64,000 bases of DNA from Persicitalea sp963803495 (GTDB lineage Bacteria > Bacteroidota > Bacteroidia > Cytophagales > Spirosomataceae). A model generated the notes under the pieces. The model did not search any database. It was not told the origin of the DNA and saw only the letters and a program-made list of their open reading frames with translations. Both the position numbers and the translations under genes were made by a program. Below, piece by piece: positions 27,315 through 37,504 of this stretch (the stretch's first letter is position 1; each line of letters opens with the position of its first letter). Location: contig CAWDMP010000002.1 of the NCBI GenBank assembly GCA_963803495.1, positions 1,798,001-1,862,000 on the forward strand. The letters are read 5' to 3'.

Positions 27315-28382
27315 ATGATCGCCGAAGCCCAACAAATCGACATTCAACCGACCACCAAGTCACGCTTGCAGGAGGTCGACTTCAACAACCTCGTTTTTGG
27401 CCGGAACATCTCCGACCACATGTTCATCGCCGAGTACCGCGACGGCGCGTGGCAAGACGCCCGCATCGTACCCTACGGCGACCTTTCGCTCAGCCCCGTC
27501 ACGGCGGCGCTGCACTACGGCCAGGCCATTTTCGAAGGCATGAAGGCCTACAAGAACGACGAGGGCGAAGTACTGCTTTTCCGCCCGACCGACAACTGGA
27601 AGCGCATGAACCGCTCCGCCGAGCGCATGTGCATGGCCCCTGTTCCCGAAGAACTGTTCATGGGCGGCATCACCGAATTGCTCCGGCTGGACGCCGACTG
27701 GGTACCTTCCGCGCCGGGCACTTCGCTCTACGTACGGCCATACATGTTCGCGGCGGACGCCTACCTGGGCGTGCGGCCTTCGGATACCTATTATTTCATC
27801 ATCTTTACTTGTCCGGTAGGCAAGTACTATGCTACCCCGCCCAAGGTGAAGGTCGAGACGCGGTACATCCGCGCGGCCGAGGGCGGCGTGGGCGCGGCCA
27901 AATGCGCGGGCAACTACGCGGCCTCACTCTACCCTACCAAGCTGGCGCAGCAGCAAGGCTACGATCAACTGATCTGGACCGACGCCAAGCACCACACGTT
28001 CGTGGAGGAATCGGGCACGATGAACGTCATGTTCATGATCGATGGCAAACTGGTAACACCCACCGTGAGCGACACGATTCTGGACGGCATTACGCGCAAG
28101 AGCATCATCGCGATCGCCCGGAAATGGGGTGTGGAGGTAGAAGAGCGGCAAATCAACATCAACGAAGTGATTATGGCGCAAAAAGAAGGACGGCTCGAAG
28201 CGGCCTTCGGCGCAGGTACGGCCGTGGTAGTATCGCCTTTCGCCGCGATAGGTTTCGAAGGTGTCGACTACGAGCTACCTGCCGTGCAGGAAGATTCGTT
28301 CGTCGCGCGCGTCAGCGAGTACCTGACGGATGTCCGCACGGGTAAGGAGGAGGATATTTTTGGCTGGACGGTGAAAGTGTAG
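27315..28382 (+). CDS. ilvE: Branched-chain amino acid aminotransferase
   Basis: A 355-residue fold-type IV PLP enzyme starting at ATG 27315; an earlier start at 27279 lacks support. Key features are HYGQAIFEGMKAYK, the PLP lysine K196 in GVGAAKCAGNYA, and GTMNVMF before the phosphate-binding loop. It catalyses the last step of valine, leucine and isoleucine synthesis and the first step of their breakdown. No other ilv or leu gene is nearby, so it is a free-standing gene. A likely terminator lies just after its stop. Confidence 0.96.
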   Translation: MIAEAQQIDIQPTTKSRLQEVDFNNLVFGRNISDHMFIAEYRDGAWQDARIVPYGDLSLSPVTAALHYGQAIFEGMKAYKNDEGEVLLFRPTDNWKRMNRSAERMCMAPVPEELFMGGITELLRLDADWVPSAPGTSLYVRPYMFAADAYLGVRPSDTYYFIIFTCPVGKYYATPPKVKVETRYIRAAEGGVGAAKCAGNYAASLYPTKLAQQQGYDQLIWTDAKHHTFVEESGTMNVMFMIDGKLVTPTVSDTILDGITRKSIIAIARKWGVEVEERQININEVIMAQKEGRLEAAFGAGTAVVVSPFAAIGFEGVDYELPAVQEDSFVARVSEYLTDVRTGKEEDIFGWTVKV

Positions 28383-28389
28383 ACCTAAT

Positions 28390-28454
28390 GATGACGGGGT
28401 CGCCCGTGCAACGATAAAGGGCAGCGGTTTTTTATGGAAACTGCCGCCCTTTTC
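28390..28454 (+). terminator. GC-rich hairpin and likely terminator after ilvE
   Basis: AAAGGGCAGCGG (28416-28427) pairs with CTGCCGCCCTTT with two mismatches, after a spacer that includes TTTTTT, and ends in TTTTC. The 5' part (GACGGGGTCGCCCG, CGATAAA, GGCAGCG) also occurs inverted in the loop of the repeat at 4297-4416. Confidence 0.6.
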
Positions 28455-28523
28455 TATTCAACCAAATTAAATATATTTGCTCCTCGTTCGAATCCTGCAT
28501 CCACGTCTTCATTCACTTCGTCT

Positions 28524-29033
28524 ATGAACCTCAACGCCACTACCTCCCGCAAAGACGTATTTTCCAGTGTCCAGACATTCATCGAAGGCAAAGGCCTCAA
28601 TGTCGTAAGCCAGGACTTCGAGCGGCCTTGGGGTGGTTTTCTGGTTTTGGACGAAAGGCAATCCGCCCAATTCATTGCGGAGTTCTTTTCGCACCTGTCG
28701 CTGAAAGATTTTAAAGGCTACGACAAACTGAGCCCAAAAATCCTGGTCGTAGCGCCCGATCAGCGGCTTTCATGGCAGTACCACCACCGCCGCGCCGAGC
28801 TTTGGAAACTCATCGGCGGCACCGCAGGCGTCGTCATCTCCGATACTGACGAGCAATCCGAACTGCAAACCCTGAAAATTGGCGATCTGGTAAATCTTAA
28901 ATGCGGCGAGCGCCACCGCCTGGTAGGTACCGAAGACTACGGCGTCGTTGCCGAAATCTGGCAGCACACCGATCCCGCCAATCCTTCCGACGAAGACGAC
29001 ATTATCCGCGTCCAGGACGACTTCGGCAGATAA
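28524..29033 (+). CDS. Cupin-type mannose-6-phosphate isomerase-like protein
   Basis: A 169-residue protein starting at ATG 28524, after a short leader with an upstream in-frame ATG that I reject because the family begins near here. The metal-binding cupin motifs are SWQYHHRRAELWKLIGG and CGERHRLVG, typical of the small type-II mannose-6-phosphate isomerase (MannoseP_isomer) family. It may interconvert mannose-6-phosphate and fructose-6-phosphate; the substrate is not proven. It lies 141 bp after ilvE beyond a probable terminator and is convergent with the FG-GAP gene. Confidence 0.8.
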   Translation: MNLNATTSRKDVFSSVQTFIEGKGLNVVSQDFERPWGGFLVLDERQSAQFIAEFFSHLSLKDFKGYDKLSPKILVVAPDQRLSWQYHHRRAELWKLIGGTAGVVISDTDEQSELQTLKIGDLVNLKCGERHRLVGTEDYGVVAEIWQHTDPANPSDEDDIIRVQDDFGR

Positions 29034-29046
29034 TGTGGCATGTGGT

Positions 29047-29063
29047 ACGGGCGGCTCGCCCGT
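29047..29063. terminator. Perfect 7-bp GC hairpin between convergent genes
   Basis: ACGGGCG, a 3-nt loop GCT and CGCCCGT form a perfect stem. No long T run follows, so termination is only a suggestion. It sits in the 86-bp gap between the cupin gene and the FG-GAP gene. Confidence 0.4.
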
Positions 29064-29119
29064 TGTTAGTAAGGCTTTTGGTATTTGCATACTGGCTAGC
29101 CACTAGGATAGCGCCTGCA

Positions 29120-32100
29120 TCATTGCACAGCCCCCACAGCCCCAAACCCATACACCCGAAACGCCCCGCCATTCACCCCAACCACCAACTTATCCTCCAC
29201 CACCCGCAATCCGCGCACATCACCGCGAAACTGCAACCCAGACTGATTCTGAGGCAGGTAATTGAATCCACCTTTCCCATCGCTCAAAAACACTTGCCCG
29301 TAGTTGGCGTCGATGGTACCGATTCGAATCCGGTTATGGCTTTCGTTTCCGGCGGCGATCAGGTCCGGGAAGCCGTCGCTGTTGACATCCGCCGCCGCTA
29401 AGGCGTAGAGTGGAGCAAATTGCGCTTGAATCGGCAATGGCTTTTGCTCAAATTTACCACTATTGTTGACCAGGTACACCGTTGCGAGCGTCACAGCTGT
29501 GGCGCGCTCGGGGGTTTTGTTCTTGAACTCCCCCAGAATTTCGTCCATCGTCGCCGTTGAATACGATTCATGCGTGACGTACTTTTTCTTGAAAATAATC
29601 AGTTGATCCGAAAGCTCGTCGCGGCTGTACGCCGGATGATTCTTGCCCTGAATGGCGTAGGCTAAAATCGGATCCAGCTTGCCGTTGTCGTCAAAATCTT
29701 CGGTGAAGAGCGTCATCGGAAAGTCGGCTGAGGCTTTGAGCTGCGAATTCAGGCCGTAGTTGCCCACGATCAAATCTTCGTCGCCGTCGTTGTCGAAGTC
29801 CGCCGCCAGAATGCTCTGCCAATAACCCGTGAGCTGGTTCAATTCATCCTCGACCCGCACAAATTTACCGCCTTCGTTGTGTAGCCGCACGACGCCCGTC
29901 CACTCGCCGACAGCTACCAAATCAGGGTACCCGTCCTTATCATAGTCCGTCACGCAGACATCGGTCAGCAAGCCCAGCGTGGAGAATATCGGATTCGGTA
30001 CTTCCGCAAACTTACCCTTGTCATTCCGATACAATCGACTGGGATTGTAGCGCGGGTAAGTACCTGGCACCACCGAGCCGGCCACAAAAATATCCGGATC
30101 GCCGTCTTTATCAAAGTCAAGTACTACCACCCGGCTATCGGAGAAATTGCCGCTGTCGAGTGCTTCGTAGTCTTTGGTAAAATTCCCTTTGCCGTCATTC
30201 AGGTACAGGCGATTTTGCAGCATCAAGTCGTTGGGCAGGTACTCGTAGCCGCCGCTCGTCACGTACAAATCGGGGTCGCCGTCGCCATCGGCGTCGAAAA
30301 ACACGGCGTCGGTATCGGTGGCGAGTTCGTTTTCGGCGAAGGTCGGCTGTTGTTTTTGGGTAAAATCACCCGCCGAGTTTTGCAACAAAAGCTGTCCGGG
30401 TTGGCCTTTTCCTCCTCCCAGATAAATATCTTCCCGACCGTCGCCATTCACATCGCCTTTGGCGATGCGCGGGCCCTGGTAAGAGTACATGTGCAGGAGC
30501 AAAAGTTGACGGTTGAAGTCATTCAGCGGCTGTTGCTGGTGTTCCGAAAGGGTCTGAGTCAATTCAAAAACAGGTTTCACGACCGGATTGGGTTGGAATT
30601 CTCCGGGGTAGTTGGGCGCGTATTGTACCGTGAGAATTTGGTCGACAGCTACATCGGTAGCTCTCTGCACTTTCCCGTCGGGCCACACGACGATCAGGCT
30701 ATCTACCTTGCCATTTTCTCCCAAACCAAAATGTAACGGAGCCGCCACACTGCTCTGGTACCCGTGGGTGGGCGTCAGGAATCGGTATTGCCGCAGCGCG
30801 CCGCTGTACGCGTATACCTTTGCCCCAAGGGTACTCGGCCATACCAGCGAGTCAGCTTGACAGATAGATAATGGGACTTTTCGCCTCGTCCTGACTCAGG
30901 TTTTGGTACACAAATGCCTTCTCGTTGATGTTATTGGTGACGAGTTCAAGGTCGCCGTCGTTGTCCAGGTCCACGGCTACGGCCCCGTTGGAAACGACGG
31001 GCGTGTCGAAGCCCCAGGCGGTTTGCTGATTGGTAAAAGTCAGGTCGCGGTTGTTGCGGAAGATGTAGTTGGGGGTCTTGGTCGAGGGCATCTTGGCGAT
31101 GATCGCACTCACGTTTTCGGGATCGCCCAGTTGGCGCTCGTCGGCGTAGTACTTCATGAAATCCATGTTGGTGTAGTCGCGCAGGTAGCCGTTGGTCACG
31201 AAGAGGTCCTGATAGCCGTCGTTGTCGTAGTCGGCCAGCAGCGCCGACCAGCTCCAGTCGGTATTCGATACGCCCGCCACCTGCCCTACTTCGCTGAATG
31301 TACCATCACCGTTGTTGACTTGCAGCATATTGCGCATGATTTCGGGATGAAAGCCGTTGCGCAGCATGGACAGGTACGCCTCGTAGCGGTCGGGACCGAA
31401 GAGGAGCTTTCTGCCTCCGGTTATCTTCGGGCAGCATGTCGGTCGTCATGATGTCGGGCAGCAGGTCGTTGTTGATATCGCCCACGTCATTGCCCATCGA
31501 GAAAAAGCTGGTGTGGCCGGTCTTTTGGTCGATGATGTCCTCGAAGCCACCTTTTTGATTGTTGATGTAGAGGTAGTCGCTTTCGATGTAGTCGTTGGAT
31601 ACGTAGATATCCGGCCAGCCATCGGCGTTCAGATCGGCGATGTGGATACCCAGGCCAAAGCCAATCGGGTTTGCCTTTGATGCCCGCTTCGGCGCTGACG
31701 TCGACAAATTTGCCGTCGTCGTTGCGTAGCAGCCGGTCACCCGCCAGCGTGTCCCGCATCGCGTGGACGGCCTGTACATCGAAGCGGTTGAAATCAACGA
31801 CATTGTGATTCAGCAGGTAGGCGTCGAGGTCGCCATCACGGTCGTAATCGAAGAAGGTGGTTTGGGTGGTATAGGTGTTCAGATCAAGGCCATAGTCGGC
31901 AGCCCTTTCGGTGAAAGTAAGGTTTTTGTTGTTGATGTAGAGCTTATTTTTCCGCAGCACAGGCTTGTCCACGTTGCCAGACACCGACACGTATATGTCC
32001 AGCCAGCCATCGCCGTTAAGATCCACGACCGTCACGCCCGTTTTCCATTCGCCGTTCCAGGTGATGCCTGCGCTTTCGGTTATATCTTCAAATTGGAGCA

Positions 32101-32391
32101 GTTTGCCCTTCTGATTTCCTTTGTTCAGATATAGCTTGTCTGGTCCCTGGTTGGCCGTGAAGTACAGGTCGATGAAGCCGTCGTTGTTGAAGTCACCCGA
32201 CGCTACGCCGCCGCCGTTGTAGAAGTACTCGTAGTTGAGCACGTTATCTTGGTCGGTTTCCTGAATGGTATTCTCAAAGTCGATACCGGTGTCATCTTCG
32301 GACAATCGTTTGAAAATGCTATCGGGATTTTCGGATTTACAACCGCAAACAAGTAGCATAGGACCACCAAAAGCGAGCAGATTTTATTCAT
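29120..32391 (-). pseudogene. FG-GAP/VCBS-repeat ASPIC/UnbV (CRTAC1-like) lipoprotein, frameshifted at about five sites
   Basis: A gene of about 3.3 kb starts at ATG 32391 with a lipoprotein signal (MNKICSLL, then LLVCGCKSENPDS in the next frame). It has many FG-GAP calcium loops (DFNNDGFIDLYF, DLNGDGWLDIYVS, DYDRDGDLDAYL, DYDNDGYQDLFVTNG, DLDNDGDLELVTNN) and a late ASPIC/UnbV domain (LHFGLGENGKVDSLIVVWPDGK). Frame changes near 32359, 31678, 31407, 30878 and 30822 are each explained by one G/C base, and no in-frame stop lies between them. The C-terminal frame runs intact from about 30820 to 29120. It belongs with the SusC-SusD pair upstream and may be a surface binding protein. Confidence 0.8.
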
Positions 32392-32425
32392 CAAAGTGTT
32401 TTTTCTGCAAATTACAAAATATAAA

Positions 32426-32456
32426 AAGACGCCCCACTCGAAAGTCGGGGCGTCTT
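32426..32456 (-). terminator. Strong hairpin after susD, terminator candidate
   Basis: AAGACGCCCC pairs with GGGGCGTCTT around an inner ACT-CGAA-AGT loop. On the minus strand the stem is followed by TTTTATATTTTG. It could end or attenuate the SusC-SusD transcript before the FG-GAP gene. Confidence 0.75.
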
Positions 32457-32502
32457 CAACATTGAAAATCGCAATAGAGTCCAAAAGCCGACGGCCGATA
32501 GC

Positions 32503-34062
32503 CTACTTCTTCACATCCCACCACATACGCGTCGTAAGCAGATCGGCACCCTGACGGGCGACGGCCTCCTGGTAGCTGGCCGGGTTGCTACCTACTTCGT
32601 CCTCGAAGTACCGCAGGCGGCGGGGGATCGTACCGCCCGTCACGTTGGAAGGATCGTTGGTCGGTACCAACTTGGGGTAGCCCGTACGACGCCAGTTGGC
32701 CCACGCCTCAATGTGGTTGAGGTAGGTGGCCATCCAGTACTGCTCGCCGATAAGCTCAAGTTTACGCTCATTCCCGGCGGCGGCAAAACCGAGGCCGTCG
32801 ATGTACTTGGTAATCGCCGCATCGGCGGGTGCTGTCTCACCGAAGGCGGCCCAGGATTTCATATCGCCCGTTACCCCTTTTCTGAAATGGGATGCGGCGT
32901 CGTCGCTGATCCATCCTTTCAAAGACGCTTCGGCCAACATGAGCTCTGTTTCGGCGTACGACAGTAGCTTCGAAGGATCATCCAAATCCGCGATACCGGG
33001 GTTGATGAAACTGAAATTTTGAATCGTCGTAAAGTCGGGAAACAAGTTCTTGATCGTAGTCGTCGTGTAGCCATTGGGCAAACCCCGTTGCTTGGCCGGA
33101 TCGGTAATCCAGGTGGTTTTGTCGAAGTAGTTGCCCACGCCGCCCACGATGATCATTTTGCGCGGATCGTTGTTCTTGGTCATGAAATCGACCAGCGTTT
33201 TGCTCACGCGTGCCGTGTTTCCTTCGCTACCACCACCGGCGGCATTGGACAGCACCAGCGAGGTACCGTTGAAATTGATCCCACCGCCATTGCCCAGTAC
33301 CTGGGTCATGAAGGCATTGGAAGCATTGGAGTCGATTCCGCCCTTGCTGGCCGCTTCGGTAAATACTGTCTTGGCGGTAGCTGCGTCCACATTGCTCATC
33401 CGCAACGCAATGCGCATCAGCAGCGAGTTGGCGAACTTGCGCCATTTGGCGTAATCACCCTGGTACAAAACATCCTGCTCTCCCAAAGCGCGGGCCGTAG
33501 GAGAGAAAGCGTCGCGCGCCTGCTTGATGTCGGCAACGAGCATCATGTACACATCCTTTTGGGCATCGTACTTCGGGAACCAGTTTTCTGCCCCCACCAG
33601 TCCACGCCCAGCCTGAGCATACGGGATGTCGCCGTACATATCGGTGATGCGGTGCAGGTCGAAAGCCCGCATGATCTGAGCGGCAGCAAAAGCATTGGCC
33701 GACTCAGGCTTACCCTTCGTTTGATCCACTACCTGCGTCAACGTCTTGATGGCACCGGGAAAATGGCTTTCCCAGTAGGCTCCACTGTACTGGGCATTGT
33801 AGTAGTACTTATCGCCGCTCCAGTAACCCGCCAGGGTAGCGTTGTGCTGGATCATCGTCGAGCTGTAAATCATGTTGGCCCGCCAGGACTCGTAGCGGTC
33901 GCCGGCGACTTGCAGCATACCCAGCGACATCAGGTAGCGCTGGTCGATTTCGGTCGAGGCATTTTTGTTGATATTCAGTTCTGTGAGCTTGTCTTTGTCA
34001 CAGGAACTAAGCGTCATGACGCCGAGCAGCGTCAGCGCGGTGAGTTTTATGTGTTTTTTCAT
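32503..34062 (-). CDS. SusD-like outer-membrane lipoprotein (SusD-like_2 type)
   Basis: A 519-residue lipoprotein with Cys21 in LSSC as the lipid-modified residue. The KLTELNINKNASTEID start of the mature protein, the EAWANWRRTGYPKL segment and the RRLRYFEDEV, RMWWD end fit the SusD family. It lies 112 bp after the partner SusC gene (both minus strand). A word-repeat hairpin fills that gap, and a terminator-like hairpin follows the gene. The ligand is unknown; no glycoside hydrolase gene is adjacent. Confidence 0.95.
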   Translation of the reverse strand: MKKHIKLTALTLLGVMTLSSCDKDKLTELNINKNASTEIDQRYLMSLGMLQVAGDRYESWRANMIYSSTMIQHNATLAGYWSGDKYYYNAQYSGAYWESHFPGAIKTLTQVVDQTKGKPESANAFAAAQIMRAFDLHRITDMYGDIPYAQAGRGLVGAENWFPKYDAQKDVYMMLVADIKQARDAFSPTARALGEQDVLYQGDYAKWRKFANSLLMRIALRMSNVDAATAKTVFTEAASKGGIDSNASNAFMTQVLGNGGGINFNGTSLVLSNAAGGGSEGNTARVSKTLVDFMTKNNDPRKMIIVGGVGNYFDKTTWITDPAKQRGLPNGYTTTTIKNLFPDFTTIQNFSFINPGIADLDDPSKLLSYAETELMLAEASLKGWISDDAASHFRKGVTGDMKSWAAFGETAPADAAITKYIDGLGFAAAGNERKLELIGEQYWMATYLNHIEAWANWRRTGYPKLVPTNDPSNVTGGTIPRRLRYFEDEVGSNPASYQEAVARQGADLLTTRMWWDVKK

Positions 34063-34075
34063 CTTATATCAATGA

Positions 34076-34170
34076 TAGAATGAGTGAATGAGAATGATAG
34101 AATGAGCGAATAATAGAACAGTCATTTACTGGCGTAAACAATATTCAATCATTCACTCATTCGCTCATTC
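34076..34170. repeat. Word-repeat inverted repeat between SusC and SusD genes
   Basis: The left arm (34076-34125) has repeats such as GAATGAGTGAATGAGAATGATAG. The right arm (34141-34168) has ATTCAATCATTCACTCATTCGCTCATTC. The two are reverse complementary over most of their length, with a short loop. It lies inside an operon, where it could modulate relative SusC and SusD levels. Confidence 0.7.
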
Positions 34171-34174
34171 AAAA

Positions 34175-37100
34175 TTAAAAAGTTGCTGATAAGTTGAAGC
34201 CCAGATTACGCGTCGTAGGAAGTGAGAAGTACTCCAGTCCCTGCGAGTTGCCGCTGGCGGTGTAGCCACTTTCAGGATCTACGTTCGGAACGCTCGACCA
34301 GAGAAGCAACAGGTTACGGCCTACCGCCGACAGCTTCAAAGTACTGAGTGGCGTTCTGTCCAGGAAGCGCTTGGGAATGCTGTAGCCGATGGATAGTTCA
34401 CGCAACTTACCGAACGAACTGTCGTAGATGAAGTTCTCGGTGATGTTGGTGTACTCGCCGTAATAAGCCTGCAGGAACCGGCGCGGGATGTTCCAGGTTT
34501 TGGCCTCACCCGCAGCAGTCACACCCGACACCGTCAGGTCACTCTCGCGGCCAGGTAAGGTGCCCTTATGCAGGCCGACGCCGTACAGACCCAGGTTAGT
34601 ACCCGACATCATGCTACCGCCTTCCCGCATATCGATCAGGAAGCTAAGGTTAAAGCCCTTGTAGCTGAGACTGTTGGACAACCCGGCACTGATCGGGTGA
34701 CGGCCCAGCGCAATTTGTTCAAAGTCGCCCCGCGTGGGGTAAGCGTACAGTACCTCACCCGTTTCGCTGTCGATTCTTTCAGTGAAGACCTTCTGACCAT
34801 TGACCTCCTTCTGACGGTAGCCCGCAATGACGCCCAATTGCTGACCGACATAGTGCCGGATACGCTCCTGCCTCGCCCGCGACTCGTCCAGGTTCAGGAA
34901 TTCGATCGGATCGCCGGCGGCATTAGTACCCAAGCTTACGACGTTGGAAATATTGCGCGCGAAGTTTAGCGACAGATCCCAGGTGAAATCATCGCTTTTA
35001 ATGGGTGTACCCGTAAGGAGTACCTCCACGCCGCTGTTGGTCAATTCTCCGATGTTGATTTGGGTGCTACCGTAACCGGAAGTACCCGAAATCGAGGTAT
35101 TCAGGATGTCGTCGTTGGTCGTACGCTTGTATACCGCCATATCGAGGCCCAGGCGATTCTTGAACAACCGCAGGTCCACCCCGACTTCTACTTCGGTCGA
35201 TACGTAAGGCTGAAGGGCGTTGTTGGGGATCGAGCCATTGTTGATCGAACCCAGAATAGCCCCATTGTGCTGGTAGCCACGCAGGCCGTAGGTCAGGTTG
35301 TTGCTGTAAGGGTCGGGAGCACCGCCGCCCACTTGGCCCCACGAGGCACGTACCTTACCGAAAGTCAGCCACGCGGGTAGTTGCGCGATAGCGTCGCTAA
35401 ACACGAAGCTCAGGCCCGCCGATGGATAGGTCACCGTATTGCTTTCGGGTGCCAGCGTCGAGAACTGGTCCTGGCGGACGGTAAGGTTCAAGAACAGGTA
35501 GTTATTAAAACCAAGGTTGGCCGACCCAAAGATCGAGTTGATGCCGAACTCGGACAGTCCGTAGCCGTAAGTTTGGTTGGCTACGTTGTTGACGCTTCCG
35601 AAAAACGGAATGTTCAGGCCGTTACCGCCAATGCGGGCACTCTCTGTCGAGCGACGCATCCGGTTGCCGCCCAAAAGAATGTCCGCCGAAAACTTACCGA
35701 AATCTTTGTTGGCTCCGATAAACAGATCGTAGTTGTTTTCCTGAATGGTACGGTTGATCAGGTTGTAGTCTCCGGCGTTCTTATAAGCGGTACCGAATGG
35801 CTCGCTGGATTCGAAGCGTCCCGCGATGTAATCGGTACCCACGCGTCCCTGCACGTAAAGCCAATCCGTGACATTGTACTTCAACGAAGCATTACCGAAG
35901 AAGCGATTCTTGCTGTCGAGGCGGAGAAACTGGTACGCCGCCCAGTACGGGTTGGTCGCGAAATTGTTGTCCTGGTACTGCAACTCGTATCCGTCTTCCC
36001 GCGCGCCCAACTTGCCGGTGGGACCCTGCATATCGTTAAAACTGAGATTGGGAGCCTTGGTAATGATGGTGTAGTTGGCATTACCGGGCGAATCCGATAG
36101 GCGAGGACGGTTCTTGGCGCCTTCGGTAGAATATTGGCCGCTCACGATCATTTCCAGCTTACCAAACTTACCATTCATGTTACCATTGAAGGTGGTACGG
36201 TCGAAGCCACTATTGGGCATGATGTCCTGGTTGTCGAGATTAGAGGCCGAGAACCGGAAACTTCCGAAGTCGTTGCTCCCCGACAGCGCCAGCGTGTTGG
36301 TCCAGGTGCGGCCCGTGCGGTAAAAGTCGTTGATGCCCTGGCCCGTGGCTCTGTAAGGCCGCGAAACGCCGTCGAACTGGATGACGCTCGATCCGTCGAG
36401 CGGAGCGCCCCACGAACTGTTACCAAATTGACTGGCTTCCTCGGCCGTCGTAGGCGCGATGCCCAGGCTTCCGTTGCCGTATTGCTGCTGCAGGTCGGTA
36501 AGGTCGATGGCGCGGTCAACGGTGAAGTTGGAGTTGAACGATACGCCTAATCCCTTGGTACCACGGCCGGTTTTGGTCGTGATCAGGATAACGCCGTTGG
36601 CGGCCCGTGAGCCGTATAAGGCCGAGGCCGCATTACCTTTCAGTACCGAGATGCTGGCGATGTCGTCAGGATTGATGGACGAAAGTCCGTCCCCGTTGTC
36701 GTTACCACCCCACATACCGGCGTTGCCTTGGTTGGAATTGTCCATCGGTACACCATTGATGACGTACAGTGGCTGGTCATTACCTCCCAGCGAGGAACCA
36801 CCCCGAATCACGACGCGGCTCGTACCGGCCGCACCCGTGGTGGGCGAGGATACGTTGACACCCGCGACTTTACCCGTCAGAGCGTTGCCGACATTGATCG
36901 TCCGGGATTCGGTAAACCGCTCGCCGTCGAGCTGCGTGACCGAATAGCCCAGCGCTTTTTTCTCTTTTTCCATACCGAAAGCCGTCACTACGACTTCACC
37001 CAACAGGTTATCGTCGGCAGCCAGCGCTACGTTGATCACGTTGCTGTTGCCCACGACTACCTCCTTCGAAGTGTAGCCAATATAGCTGAACGTAAGCGTG

Positions 37101-37309
37101 TTACCTTTGTTAGTTACAATGCTGTACTCACCTTTGTTATTGGTGGTGGTGCCTCGTGTCGTACCTTTCACGACGATGTTGACTCCGTAGAGTTCGCCGC
37201 CTCCTACCTCGGTTACTTTGCCCGTGATGGTCGCATCCTGAGCGAAACCAATCGTGGAGCAAAGCGACAGCAGGAGCATGACCTTCCATTGCTGTAGTAC
37301 TTTTTTCAT
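34175..37309 (-). CDS. SusC/RagA-family TonB-dependent outer-membrane receptor
   Basis: A 1044-residue receptor with a signal peptide (residues 1-23, IGFAQDA), a carboxypeptidase-like regulatory domain (ITGKVTEVGGGELYGVNIVVKGT), a plug with TAFGMEKEKKALGYS and the SusC hallmark INPDDIASISVLKGNAASALYGSRAANGVI near residues 215-245 (described by its motifs), then a large beta-barrel ending NLSATF. It imports a nutrient with the SusD lipoprotein encoded downstream. On the minus strand TATCTTTG at 37358-37365, 49 bp upstream of the start, fits the Bacteroidota -7 element TAnnTTTG; no clear -33 element is seen. Confidence 0.97.
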   Translation of the reverse strand: MKKVLQQWKVMLLLSLCSTIGFAQDATITGKVTEVGGGELYGVNIVVKGTTRGTTTNNKGEYSIVTNKGNTLTFSYIGYTSKEVVVGNSNVINVALAADDNLLGEVVVTAFGMEKEKKALGYSVTQLDGERFTESRTINVGNALTGKVAGVNVSSPTTGAAGTSRVVIRGGSSLGGNDQPLYVINGVPMDNSNQGNAGMWGGNDNGDGLSSINPDDIASISVLKGNAASALYGSRAANGVILITTKTGRGTKGLGVSFNSNFTVDRAIDLTDLQQQYGNGSLGIAPTTAEEASQFGNSSWGAPLDGSSVIQFDGVSRPYRATGQGINDFYRTGRTWTNTLALSGSNDFGSFRFSASNLDNQDIMPNSGFDRTTFNGNMNGKFGKLEMIVSGQYSTEGAKNRPRLSDSPGNANYTIITKAPNLSFNDMQGPTGKLGAREDGYELQYQDNNFATNPYWAAYQFLRLDSKNRFFGNASLKYNVTDWLYVQGRVGTDYIAGRFESSEPFGTAYKNAGDYNLINRTIQENNYDLFIGANKDFGKFSADILLGGNRMRRSTESARIGGNGLNIPFFGSVNNVANQTYGYGLSEFGINSIFGSANLGFNNYLFLNLTVRQDQFSTLAPESNTVTYPSAGLSFVFSDAIAQLPAWLTFGKVRASWGQVGGGAPDPYSNNLTYGLRGYQHNGAILGSINNGSIPNNALQPYVSTEVEVGVDLRLFKNRLGLDMAVYKRTTNDDILNTSISGTSGYGSTQINIGELTNSGVEVLLTGTPIKSDDFTWDLSLNFARNISNVVSLGTNAAGDPIEFLNLDESRARQERIRHYVGQQLGVIAGYRQKEVNGQKVFTERIDSETGEVLYAYPTRGDFEQIALGRHPISAGLSNSLSYKGFNLSFLIDMREGGSMMSGTNLGLYGVGLHKGTLPGRESDLTVSGVTAAGEAKTWNIPRRFLQAYYGEYTNITENFIYDSSFGKLRELSIGYSIPKRFLDRTPLSTLKLSAVGRNLLLLWSSVPNVDPESGYTASGNSQGLEYFSLPTTRNLGFNLSATF

Positions 37310-37504
37310 AAAAACAGGTTTTTAGTTATTAACTAATTCTTAACATTTTAGATAAATCAAAGATAAGGAAAATGTTTGATGGGGTGAAGCTATTATTAAT
37401 TTTTATTAATAATTATCATCTCGTGTCCCCCGATCGCTTCCTTATCCAGTGTTGTTTTATCTGAAAATAGTGGTTTCGTGCCAGCGCAAAGCGTATCGCC
37501 CAAG

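Noticed and set aside
28480..28510. tRNA-like T-loop sequence (GTTCGAATCC)
   Set aside because: No acceptor stem or anticodon arm could be built around it; it lies in the leader of the cupin gene.
34568..36947. Several long plus-strand frames
   Set aside because: They are opposite a clear SusC gene; compositions rich in V, R and G without domains mark them as antisense shadows.
37310..37504. Full Bacteroidota promoter for the second SusC gene
   Set aside because: Only a -7-like TATCTTTG was found; no TTTG element is present at the expected distance.
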